Shown here one piece after another: positions 26,015 through 33,818 of a stretch of DNA of 64,000 nucleotides. Within the stretch, counting starts at the first letter, position 1. Each line of letters starts with the position of its first letter. Origin of the DNA: Polaribacter butkevichii (GTDB lineage: Bacteria; Bacteroidota; Bacteroidia; Flavobacteriales; Flavobacteriaceae); the NCBI RefSeq assembly GCF_038024105.1, contig NZ_CP150661.1:3811501-3875500 (forward strand), in the 5' to 3' direction. The notes beneath the pieces were generated by a model that was not told the DNA's origin, made no database searches, and saw only the letters and a list, made by a program, of their open reading frames with translations. The position numbers were made by a program, and so were the translations under genes.

Positions 26015-27814
26015 ATGAAATTAAAATTTTTATTCCTCTTTTATTTTATTATTTTTCTAAATAATAATCTTTTTTCTTTTCAAGATAAATCAATAAATAG
26101 CACTTTTGATAGTATTTATAAAAAAGTTCTTCATCACAGTAAAAAAAGACAAAATAACAAGGCTTTATTTTATGCACATCAATTGCTTATAGAAGCAAAA
26201 AAGAATAAAAATATAAAGCAACAAGCTAAGTCATATAACAAACTAGCAATTTATAATTATAGAGAAAATTTTAATGATAGCGCGTTCTATTATTATAGAA
26301 AATCTAAAGAACTATATATACAATTAGGCGACAGTATAAATATAGGTATGAATCTATTAAATATAGGTATTATAGAGTCTGATTATGGAAGCTATTCTGC
26401 AAGTGACTCTACATTGGTGGAGTCTATAAAATATGTAAAAGGTAAAAGAGATAGAACCATGGCTTCTGCTTATAATTGTTTAGCCATAAATGCAAAAGAT
26501 AGGTTTTTATATACCGATGCAATTACTTATTACAATAAAGCGCTAGAGTTTTCAACAAAAAAAAGCTCAAAAAACATTTATAAAAATAACTTGGCTAATG
26601 TTTATAAAGAACTTAAAAACTATCCCAAATCAATTTTAATTCTAGAAAATTTATTAAAAGATTCAATTACCGATCAAAAAACAAAAGCTAGAATTATTGA
26701 TAATTTAGCTCATATTAAATGGTTAAATAAATCAAAAGAAAATGTTTTAAAAGAATTACTGTTAGCAGTATCCATTAGAGAAAAACTAAATGATAATTCT
26801 GGTTTAATTGCCAGTTATAATCATTTATCAGATTATTTTAGAGACAATAATAAATTACAATCACTTTTTTATGCAAATAAGATGTATGAAGTTGCTAAAA
26901 AGGAAAAAGCTACCAATGGGCTTTTAGAATCTATAGATATAATTGTATCACTTCAAAAACCAGAAAAATCAATAAAGTATTATAAAGAAAGCATTCATTT
27001 AAGAGATAGTTTACAGGAAGAAGAAACTAAGCGTCAATATAAATTTGCTAAAATTAAATACAATTACGAAGAAGAACAAAAGCAAAAACAAAAATTTAAA
27101 ACCCTAGCTACAGAAAGTAAATTAGTTGTAGAACAACAACGTAATGAGAAAAAAAACATTATTATTATAGGAGTTTTGTTAACTTTTGGATTCATATTTT
27201 TAATTTATAGAAGAAAATATCAATACCAAAAAAGAATTTTGCAAGAGACGTATGATACGGAAACTAGAATTGCAAAAAAATTACATGATGAACTTGGTAA
27301 TGATATTTTTAATACCCTTACAAAGGTGCAAAATGCTAAAATTAAAAAAGCAGAAATTATAAACGATTTAGATAAAATATACTTACAAACTCGGGCAATT
27401 TCACATGAGAACGATTGCATTGAAACAGGATCTGATTTTGAAAATTATTTTAGAAACCTTGTAGCAGGATATAATTCTAACACCTGTAAAATTATTTTAA
27501 AAGATTTATCCGTGTTAGATTTAAATAATTTAAAGAAAGAGAAACAAGTTGTAATCTATAGAGTTTTTAACGAGTTGTTTGTAAACATGAAAAAGCACAG
27601 TAAAGCGAGTTTAGTGGTTTTATCTTGTAAGAAAACAAAGCATAATATAGAAATGATTTATGCTGATAATGGAATAGGATTTAACGAGAATACCATTATT
27701 TTAAAAAATGGACTTAAAAATATGGAAACCCGTATAAAAACTATTAAAGGAACCATTAATTTTGAAAATAAGCCCAATAAAGGTTTAAAAGTTAATATCC
27801 ATTTTAAAAATTAA
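26015..27814 (+). CDS. TPR-containing sensor histidine kinase
   Basis: A 599-residue kinase. A signal peptide is followed by a periplasmic tetratricopeptide array (residues 35-340, for example SYNKLAIYNYRENFNDSAFY and AITYYNKALEF), one membrane helix at about 381-398, and a NarL-type kinase core: phosphoacceptor His424 in KKLHDELGND, N-box FNELFVNMKKH around residue 520, and ATP-binding DNGIGF at 551-556 with GLKNMETRI. The response regulator starts two bases after its stop. TPR kinases of this layout are common in Bacteroidota; the signal is not known. Confidence 0.85.
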   Translation: MKLKFLFLFYFIIFLNNNLFSFQDKSINSTFDSIYKKVLHHSKKRQNNKALFYAHQLLIEAKKNKNIKQQAKSYNKLAIYNYRENFNDSAFYYYRKSKELYIQLGDSINIGMNLLNIGIIESDYGSYSASDSTLVESIKYVKGKRDRTMASAYNCLAINAKDRFLYTDAITYYNKALEFSTKKSSKNIYKNNLANVYKELKNYPKSILILENLLKDSITDQKTKARIIDNLAHIKWLNKSKENVLKELLLAVSIREKLNDNSGLIASYNHLSDYFRDNNKLQSLFYANKMYEVAKKEKATNGLLESIDIIVSLQKPEKSIKYYKESIHLRDSLQEEETKRQYKFAKIKYNYEEEQKQKQKFKTLATESKLVVEQQRNEKKNIIIIGVLLTFGFIFLIYRRKYQYQKRILQETYDTETRIAKKLHDELGNDIFNTLTKVQNAKIKKAEIINDLDKIYLQTRAISHENDCIETGSDFENYFRNLVAGYNSNTCKIILKDLSVLDLNNLKKEKQVVIYRVFNELFVNMKKHSKASLVVLSCKKTKHNIEMIYADNGIGFNENTIILKNGLKNMETRIKTIKGTINFENKPNKGLKVNIHFKN

Positions 27815-27816
27815 AA

Positions 27817-28485
27817 ATGTTAGAAAAAATTTTAGTTGTAGAAGATTTTGATGTTATTAATAGCGGAATTAAAATTGCTTTAGACGAGCTTAACATTAAA
27901 CAAGTAGATTTTATTTCATATTGTGATGAAGCTTTATTAAAAATTAAAAAAGCCAATTTAGATGGTAAACCTTACCAGTTAGTTATTTCTGATTTATCTT
28001 TTAAAAATGATGGTACTCCACAAGAGTTAAATTCTGGAGATGAACTTATAGAAAAAATACGTGAAGAATTTCCTGATTTAAAAATTATAGTTTTTTCTGT
28101 GGAAGACAAATCTTACCGAATTCAAAATTTATACAAGAATTTAAAAATTCAGGGTTATGTTTGGAAAAGTAGAAACGGATTAAAAGAATTAAAAAACGCT
28201 ATTAAAATAGTATCTAGTTCAGATCAATTTTACATTTCACCCGATTTAAATGTTGCAATTCATCCTAAAAAAACGATTGAAATTACAGATTTTGATATTT
28301 TTATAATAGATGCCTTATCTAAAGGACTGGTTCAAGAAGCTATTAGTAAGAATTTAAAAGAAAAAGGAATGTCTCCTTCTAGTATTAGTGCTATTGAAAA
28401 AAGATTAAAAATTTTAAAAGAACATTTTAACGCAAATAATCCTGCGCATTTGGTAGCTATTGCTAAAGATTTTGGGCTTATTTAG
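27817..28485 (+). CDS. Response regulator with LuxR-type DNA-binding domain
   Basis: A 222-residue regulator with a receiver domain (VVEDFDVINSG; phosphoacceptor Asp in VISDLSF; conserved VFSVEDKS and KSRNG), then a helix-turn-helix (DALSKGLVQEAISKNLKEKG followed by SISAIEKRLKILKEHF) of the LuxR/NarL type. It is the partner of the upstream kinase (two-base gap). The doubled TGTCTA palindromes before the operon would be a natural site for it, though this is untested. Confidence 0.85.
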   Translation: MLEKILVVEDFDVINSGIKIALDELNIKQVDFISYCDEALLKIKKANLDGKPYQLVISDLSFKNDGTPQELNSGDELIEKIREEFPDLKIIVFSVEDKSYRIQNLYKNLKIQGYVWKSRNGLKELKNAIKIVSSSDQFYISPDLNVAIHPKKTIEITDFDIFIIDALSKGLVQEAISKNLKEKGMSPSSISAIEKRLKILKEHFNANNPAHLVAIAKDFGLI

Positions 28486-28603
28486 ATAAATTATATATTT
28501 ATTTAGTTAGAATATGGTTTTCCGTAAACTTTTGTTGTTTTACTACTTTACATTTGAAGTAATAATTTCGGGAAGAAACTATGAAAAAAGAAAAGTGAAA
28601 ATT

Positions 28604-28637
28604 TAAACCTTACGGAATTCCGTAAGGTTTTTTTTTT
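28604..28637 (+). terminator. Rho-independent terminator after the two-component genes
   Basis: Almost perfect palindrome AAACCTTACGGAA with TTCCGTAAGGTTT followed by a run of T. Confidence 0.8.
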
Positions 28638-28680
28638 AAACAATAAATTATAAAGTACTTTTATAGTATAAAAAATAATT

Positions 28681-28908
28681 ATGAAAAAATTGATTTTATC
28701 GCTTATCCTGTTTACTTTTTTAACAGCATTTCAAACAAAAGAAAAAGACGTTTTTATTTGTACAACTAAATCAAGTAAAACCTATCATTTAAAAAAAGAC
28801 TGTATTGGTTTAAAAAAATGTAAGTCTGAAATTAAAAAAATAACAAAGTCTAAAGCAGAAAGAGTAGGAAGGGGTTGGTGTAAATTAGAATCAAAAAAAA
28901 CGAATTAA
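28681..28908 (+). CDS. Small secreted cysteine-containing protein
   Basis: A 75-residue exported protein with a signal peptide (MKKLILSLILFTFLTAFQ) and a short domain holding VFICTT, TYHLKKDCIGLKKCK and a final GWCKLE. The Y-H-x4-C ... C spacing resembles a small metal-binding or nuclease-associated motif (TGKxYHxxxC) seen in other bacteria. Function is unknown. Confidence 0.6.
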   Translation: MKKLILSLILFTFLTAFQTKEKDVFICTTKSSKTYHLKKDCIGLKKCKSEIKKITKSKAERVGRGWCKLESKKTN

Positions 28909-28924
28909 AATATTATAAGCATAC

Positions 28925-28960
28925 AAAAGCCTCATTTCTATAAAGAAATGAGGCTTTTAA
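28925..28960 (+). terminator. Rho-independent terminator
   Basis: Fifteen-base perfect stem AAAAGCCTCATTTCT with AGAAATGAGGCTTTT, ATAA loop. Its T tail is on the plus strand. Confidence 0.85.
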
Positions 28961-29069
28961 CTTCTCCTTTTTCTATCACAATGAATTAGTTAACTGTTAC
29001 TTAATTTAAATAAGTAGGTTGCAAGGTAAAAAAATAAATTTCACTATGTACCCGTATTAATACCTGTTT

Positions 29070-30014
29070 TTAACCTCTTCTATTACCTGTAGTTCTTTTT
29101 TCTTTTTTTGTTTTATCAATAGTTCTTTTAGTAGTAGCATTTCTAGTAGAGCTACTCTTTGCATTTCTTTTTTCCGAAATAACTCTACCTTTAGTCACTT
29201 TAGATGGTCTTTTTGTTGAGGTATTATTTTTTTTATTTACAATAGAAGGCCTTCTATAAGTAGTATTATTTGTTCTTTTTCCATTTGATGTTATTCTCTT
29301 GGTGTTTACTGTACTAGGTCTTCTGTAAGTTGTAACATTTCTTCTAATCGTTGGTTTTTTGTGTAAAATACTAGCAACTGATTTTCTTCTTCTTAATATT
29401 TTACTTCTACTACCAATTTTAGAGTTTGGGTTAGCTCTGTAGTAGTAATAATTTCTGTCTTCTCTAATTTTAGAATAATTTCTAGAAAAATCTCTGTGAG
29501 AAAAATAAGCATGATTATAATCAAAAATATCACCAATATTAAGATTAATTCTAAGACCATTATAACTATAATAATTGTCTTTTACATTCCCGTAAAAATT
29601 AGGATTTCCCCAAGCATCATATCTTATTTTTAAATGCCCAACTTCTGTTAACCTACCTCTATGGTATCTCATAAAAACGTTTCCAATTCTGGTTACGTTT
29701 CCGTAATGATCATAGTTTACAGAAGAGTTTCCTATTCTTTCAATTCTACCTCTGTAATCTCTGTATATACGTATGTTGCTCTCTCTTCTTATACGATTTC
29801 CGTTGTAATCATAATACGAATCATTAAATTGAGTATTAAAATCAAATTCACCATTGGTAAAAATAAAAAATTCGATACCACGTTCTTCAAAATTTACGGC
29901 GTTTTCGTATGCGTAATTATATCTAATGTTGGTTGCTGATTCTTTGCTGTTTGTTGCTTCAATTGTAGAAGTCATTAGGAACATGCCTAATACTATAAGT
30001 AAACCTTTTTTCAT
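29070..30014 (-). CDS. Secreted protein with YD-like repeats and a basic C-terminal tail
   Basis: A 314-residue exported protein: signal peptide (MKKGLLIVLGMFLMTSTIEA), then short glycine/tyrosine repeats (YYDYNGNRIRRE, YDHYGNVTRIGN, YDAWGNPNFYGN) resembling RHS/YD units, and then a lysine/arginine/threonine/serine-rich tail of about 110 residues with three near-copies of YRRPS-V-N-KR. The tail is too basic for a usual outer-membrane anchor and could bind nucleic acid, LPS or a polyanionic matrix. No named family; homologues with the same N-terminal half are seen in flavobacteria. Confidence 0.6.
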   Translation of the reverse strand: MKKGLLIVLGMFLMTSTIEATNSKESATNIRYNYAYENAVNFEERGIEFFIFTNGEFDFNTQFNDSYYDYNGNRIRRESNIRIYRDYRGRIERIGNSSVNYDHYGNVTRIGNVFMRYHRGRLTEVGHLKIRYDAWGNPNFYGNVKDNYYSYNGLRINLNIGDIFDYNHAYFSHRDFSRNYSKIREDRNYYYYRANPNSKIGSRSKILRRRKSVASILHKKPTIRRNVTTYRRPSTVNTKRITSNGKRTNNTTYRRPSIVNKKNNTSTKRPSKVTKGRVISEKRNAKSSSTRNATTKRTIDKTKKEKRTTGNRRG

Positions 30015-30252
30015 AATGTATGGTTTTAGGGTTTTGCCTACTCTAATATACTTTTCGGCTATCGTATTTGATTATGATATATTCAAACAACGTGCCATAA
30101 AATTAAAAGAGTGTTATATAAGTTTATAAGTTATTGAATATTTTATTCTATTTGTTTGATAAATAGTGTTTTAAAAATATTTTAGCATTAATAGTAAAGA
30201 ACTCGTAAATTTGTTACTCTTTTAACGACCTAAAGTACCAAACAGATAATTT

Positions 30253-30753
30253 ATGATTGAAGCGATTGAGCAAAACTTACAAAGAGGAATTCAACTATTA
30301 AAAAATATTTCTGACGAACAATATTCAAACAAAACAGTAGCACCTTACAATTCTAGTATTGGTTGCCATATGCGTCATGTTTTAGATGTTTTTTCTTGTC
30401 TTTTAAAAGGTTTAGACGCCAAAAGTGTCGATTTTTCTATAAGAGAAAGAAATGAATGCGCAGAACAAGAAACACGTGTAGGAATCGAATATTTTGAATC
30501 TGTAATTCATCAACTTAAAAAAATAAAACAAGAAGATTTTAATACAATTATTAAAGTTTCTGACAATATGGGCTTGGGTAAAGAAACGGCTAATTATAGT
30601 CTTGCAGCAGCACTAATGCAAGCACAAAGCCATGCAATACATCATTATGCAAGTATTGGTTACCTTATTTATCAATTAGGTATTGAGTTGCCAAATTCAG
30701 ATTTTGGTTACAACCCAACTACTCCTAAAAAAGGTATGTGTTTAAAAAATTAA
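30253..30753 (+). CDS. DinB-like protein
   Basis: A 166-residue four-helix-bundle protein. Candidate metal ligands are His in GCHMRHVLDVF and the SHAIHHYASIGYLIYQLG segment, as in the DinB/DfsB superfamily. Such proteins include thiol-dependent transferases and nucleases. No partner is nearby; the opposing gene's stop overlaps its end by four bases. Confidence 0.7.
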   Translation: MIEAIEQNLQRGIQLLKNISDEQYSNKTVAPYNSSIGCHMRHVLDVFSCLLKGLDAKSVDFSIRERNECAEQETRVGIEYFESVIHQLKKIKQEDFNTIIKVSDNMGLGKETANYSLAAALMQAQSHAIHHYASIGYLIYQLGIELPNSDFGYNPTTPKKGMCLKN

Positions 30754-31751
30754 TGAAATCTTTTTAAGTGGTATGTTTTATCTTTTTGTTGAATAAAAAC
30801 TTCTTTACAATTTGTAGGGTGCATAAATTGATGTGCTGTTAACGGATTAAAACATGTTTTATTAATAGAGAAAACACCTTCAAAATCTTTTTTTCCATCT
30901 GCAGTATATCTCGCTATTTTATAAGTAGCTGTATTTACTTTTGCTTCTATTTTAAACCAAGCGCCACTTCCAATTCCGCCTAACCAAGTTCCGTTGTTAA
31001 GCTCAAACACCTGTTTATTTGGTAATTCTGTACCAATTAAATTCGGTTCTCCTTCAAACTTATTAAAAAAGGAAGCTCTATATTCTTTAACGATAGACCT
31101 ATTTTTGTACGTTGTAATTTCTTGTTTGTAGATGTTGTAAATACTATTGTTTGTATTTCCTTTAATTACATTTCCAATAGGGCTAGGCGTAAATAAGTTC
31201 GACTTTTTTAACAACTTATTAATCTTTTTATTAGCTGAAGATGCAATAATAGTATCCGTTACAAAGCGTGCACAATTGGTGCCATTTTTTATAAAAGCAC
31301 CATAAGGAATTTCTTTTTGATTAATTAATTGATGGATAAAGTTATAAGCCTTGGTAAAATCAATTTCTGTGTGAATACTAGCCACTAATCTACCATCACC
31401 ATGTGTTTTTTCTGGATGATTTTCTATCCAAAGTAAAATTTCTTTAAGATTGTTTAGCTTATCATCTTTAAATTTAGCTTCTATAGAAATGGCAACATCC
31501 GGATCTATTTCTTTAGACCGAACTCTACCATTTCCGTAACTGGTAATATAGCGTCCAAAATCAAAATAATTAATTTCAGAACATCCTTTTTTAATCAGTA
31601 ATAAAGCAGCATGACCCGCTTGTACCGCATGTTTACCGCCAATACCAATCATTGGCCAAAAATTACTTAAGGTTTCCCAATAAGCGGGCCTTACAATGGT
31701 GTCTGGGTAAGATAGTATTACTATAATTCCGTCGGTATTTTGTACGCTCAT
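30750..31751 (-). CDS. DUF6695 family protein
   Basis: A 333-residue protein whose N-terminal half has IVILSYPDTIVRP, a GKHAVQAGHAALLLI segment and NGTNCARFVTDTII, a layout like a papain-type or NlpC-like fold with Cys and two His, and whose C-terminal half is a beta domain (NGTWLGGIGSGAWFKIE). From memory this is DUF6695, which is found next to murQ and DUF6095. A role in cell-wall recycling is suggested by that context. Overlaps the DUF6095 stop by one base. Confidence 0.7.
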   Translation of the reverse strand: MSVQNTDGIIVILSYPDTIVRPAYWETLSNFWPMIGIGGKHAVQAGHAALLLIKKGCSEINYFDFGRYITSYGNGRVRSKEIDPDVAISIEAKFKDDKLNNLKEILLWIENHPEKTHGDGRLVASIHTEIDFTKAYNFIHQLINQKEIPYGAFIKNGTNCARFVTDTIIASSANKKINKLLKKSNLFTPSPIGNVIKGNTNNSIYNIYKQEITTYKNRSIVKEYRASFFNKFEGEPNLIGTELPNKQVFELNNGTWLGGIGSGAWFKIEAKVNTATYKIARYTADGKKDFEGVFSINKTCFNPLTAHQFMHPTNCKEVFIQQKDKTYHLKRFH

Positions 31752-31993
31752 TAATTATTAAAAATAGCTTTTAGTAGTATATTAAAAGTTTTAAAAGCAA
31801 AGTAAATAGTAAAAATTATTAAAATAGCTGCTGCTAAAAGAATTAGGTAAGCTACATATTCTTGAGGGGTATTGTTAAACTTTTTTAAAGCTTTAAACCC
31901 CATAGTTAGTGTTATTGGCGAGGCTATAAAAAGAAAAATTAAAAGACCTAAGTATTTTAAACCTTTACCTAATAAATTTAAATTAGTACTCAT
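31751..31993 (-). CDS. DUF6095 family small membrane protein
   Basis: An 80-residue protein with two membrane helices (LKYLGLLIFLFIASPITLTM and YLILLAAAILIIFTIYFAF). It overlaps the murQ stop by four bases and the DUF6695 start by one, so the three genes form a tight operon. Function unknown. Confidence 0.7.
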   Translation of the reverse strand: MSTNLNLLGKGLKYLGLLIFLFIASPITLTMGFKALKKFNNTPQEYVAYLILLAAAILIIFTIYFAFKTFNILLKAIFNN

Positions 31994-32802
31994 TTTTTAT
32001 AGTTTGTAATAGCATTTCTAACATTACCAAATTCAGCTAACAATTTACTTGCTTCCGATAGGTCGATATTTAATTCTTTAGCTAACATTTTTTCACCTCT
32101 TTCTACTAATTTCTTATTAGAAAGCTGCATGTCTACCATTTTATTGCCTTTAATTTTTCCTAATTGAATCATTGTAGCGGTAGAAAGCATGTTTAAAACT
32201 AGCTTTTGTGCTGTTCCTGCTTTCATTCTAGAGCTTCCTGTAACAAATTCTGGTCCCACAACAACTTCTACCGGAAATTGAGAAACCTGCCCTAAAGGAC
32301 TATTTTTATTGCAAGCAATACAACCTGTAGTAATGTTGTTTTTATTACATTCTTCTAAAGCTGCAATAACATACGGCGTTGTGCCCGATGCAGCAATACC
32401 CACAACAACATCTTTATTAGTAATGTTATGTTTTTGCAAATCTAGCCAACCTTGGTTTGTAGAATCTTCTGCAAATTCAACGGCTTTTCTAATAGCAATA
32501 TCTCCACCTGCAATAATACCCACAACAAGTTCATGCGGTACGCCAAAAGTTGGCGGACATTCAGAGGCGTCTACAACACCTAATCTACCAGAAGTACCAG
32601 CTCCTAAATAAAACAATCTTCCGCCATCTTGTAACTTCATTACAAGTTGTTCTGTTAAAGCCTCAATTTGTGGTAAAGCCTTTTCTACAGCAAAAGGCAC
32701 TGTTTTATCTTCGTTATTAATGTTGCTTAATAATTCTTTTACAGTCATTTTTTCTAAATGATTGTAGTTAGAATCTTGCTCTGTTGTTCTTATAAAAGTC
32801 AT
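31990..32802 (-). CDS. murQ: N-acetylmuramic acid 6-phosphate etherase
   Basis: A 270-residue SIS-domain enzyme that cleaves the lactyl ether of MurNAc-6-P to give GlcNAc-6-P, in peptidoglycan recycling. The SIS fold is seen in FYLGAGTSGRLGVVDASECP and GIAASGTTPYVIAALEE, and VTGSSRMKAGTAQKLVLNML is the second phosphate-binding loop. It heads the murQ-DUF6095-DUF6695 operon. Confidence 0.92.
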   Translation of the reverse strand: MTFIRTTEQDSNYNHLEKMTVKELLSNINNEDKTVPFAVEKALPQIEALTEQLVMKLQDGGRLFYLGAGTSGRLGVVDASECPPTFGVPHELVVGIIAGGDIAIRKAVEFAEDSTNQGWLDLQKHNITNKDVVVGIAASGTTPYVIAALEECNKNNITTGCIACNKNSPLGQVSQFPVEVVVGPEFVTGSSRMKAGTAQKLVLNMLSTATMIQLGKIKGNKMVDMQLSNKKLVERGEKMLAKELNIDLSEASKLLAEFGNVRNAITNYKK

Positions 32803-32844
32803 TGTCCAAAAATACAGAATTCTAGTTTATACTCAATTATTTTT

Positions 32845-32961
32845 GGGCGTTTTAACGGGCTTTACACTATATCTTTTTCTTCTGTTCTCGATACAAATTT
32901 TTCATTCTTCAAAATTCACTCGAACTGATAGAAAAAGGATGCCGTTTCTATCCCTAACGCA
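32845..32961. repeat. Dispersed structured repeat R2 with nested R3
   Basis: Ends GGGCGTTTT and CCCTAACGCA pair. Core and nested R3 insert are nearly base-for-base the same as at 17801-17927, though the opening hairpin has decayed. It lies between the murQ start and the DUF4249 gene stop. Confidence 0.75.
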
Positions 32962-32983
32962 TAGACTCGTTAAAAATTAAATT

Positions 32984-33817
32984 TTAGTTTTTTTCAACCA
33001 AGTCTATGGTATAAGTATCTGTTTCTGAAATGTGAAAATAGCCTAAAGGGAAATTAGTTTCATTCGTTGTATTAATCATATTTCCTAAAAGAGATGAGGG
33101 AATAGATTGAAAAGGGCCACCGCCACCTTGACCACTTTGACTGCTTAAAACTTCGAAATACGTATAATAATCTTTTGTAATACCAGACATTTTAATGGTT
33201 GTGGTGGTTGGTAATTCTATATCATCTTCTTGATAGAAAAAAGAAAAATTATAATCAGATCCATTAAAAAAACGATCATCAATTGATAAAAATAAGCTTC
33301 TATCAAAATTAAATAAATAGTAATTTTCTACGATAGGTTCATCTTTAAAAGTTACTTTTAATTCAGTTTCTTCACCAGAGAATAAGGTTTCATCTCCCTG
33401 AACAACATTTGTAAGTGGAGTTGATTTTACCTTGGTTGCTTTGCCTTTATAAGTTTCATTATTATAAATTACGGTTAATTCATACTGAACGTCATCCTCA
33501 GGAATAAACGAAAATAATGGTTTGTAATTTCCATCTAAGTTGTTGTCATAAAAATTAATTACTGTATTATTAGATAGGTTTGTTACAAAGACAATTGCAT
33601 TGGTAACTTTAGGTATTTCCTCATCAAAATAATCTGCAGACAAACTTAACCTTACAATAGTACTTGCGGTAACTGGGCTTTCATCAAATAAAACATCAAA
33701 AGAAGCGTCTATAATTAATTTCGGTTCAATTGAAGGAACGTTAATATCTACCACTTTTTCACAATTAGCAAAAAGTAATACCATTAAAACAGAAAGTATA
33801 TATATCTTTTTCATCAA
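32984..33817 (-). CDS. DUF4249 lipoprotein, partner of a TonB-dependent receptor
   Basis: A 277-residue lipoprotein: signal peptide with lipobox MVLLFANC, then EKVVDINVPSIEPKLIIDAS and a beta-rich body, as in DUF4249. These lipoproteins lie beside TonB receptors in Bacteroidota and are thought to cap the receptor at the surface; the receptor gene ends one base before this start. Cargo is unknown. Confidence 0.85.
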   Translation of the reverse strand: MMKKIYILSVLMVLLFANCEKVVDINVPSIEPKLIIDASFDVLFDESPVTASTIVRLSLSADYFDEEIPKVTNAIVFVTNLSNNTVINFYDNNLDGNYKPLFSFIPEDDVQYELTVIYNNETYKGKATKVKSTPLTNVVQGDETLFSGEETELKVTFKDEPIVENYYLFNFDRSLFLSIDDRFFNGSDYNFSFFYQEDDIELPTTTTIKMSGITKDYYTYFEVLSSQSGQGGGGPFQSIPSSLLGNMINTTNETNFPLGYFHISETDTYTIDLVEKN

Positions 33818-33818
33818 T

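Noticed and set aside
29661..29939. 92-aa open frame opposite the secreted repeat protein
   Set aside because: Composition follows from the repeats of the real gene; the minus-strand gene has the signal peptide.
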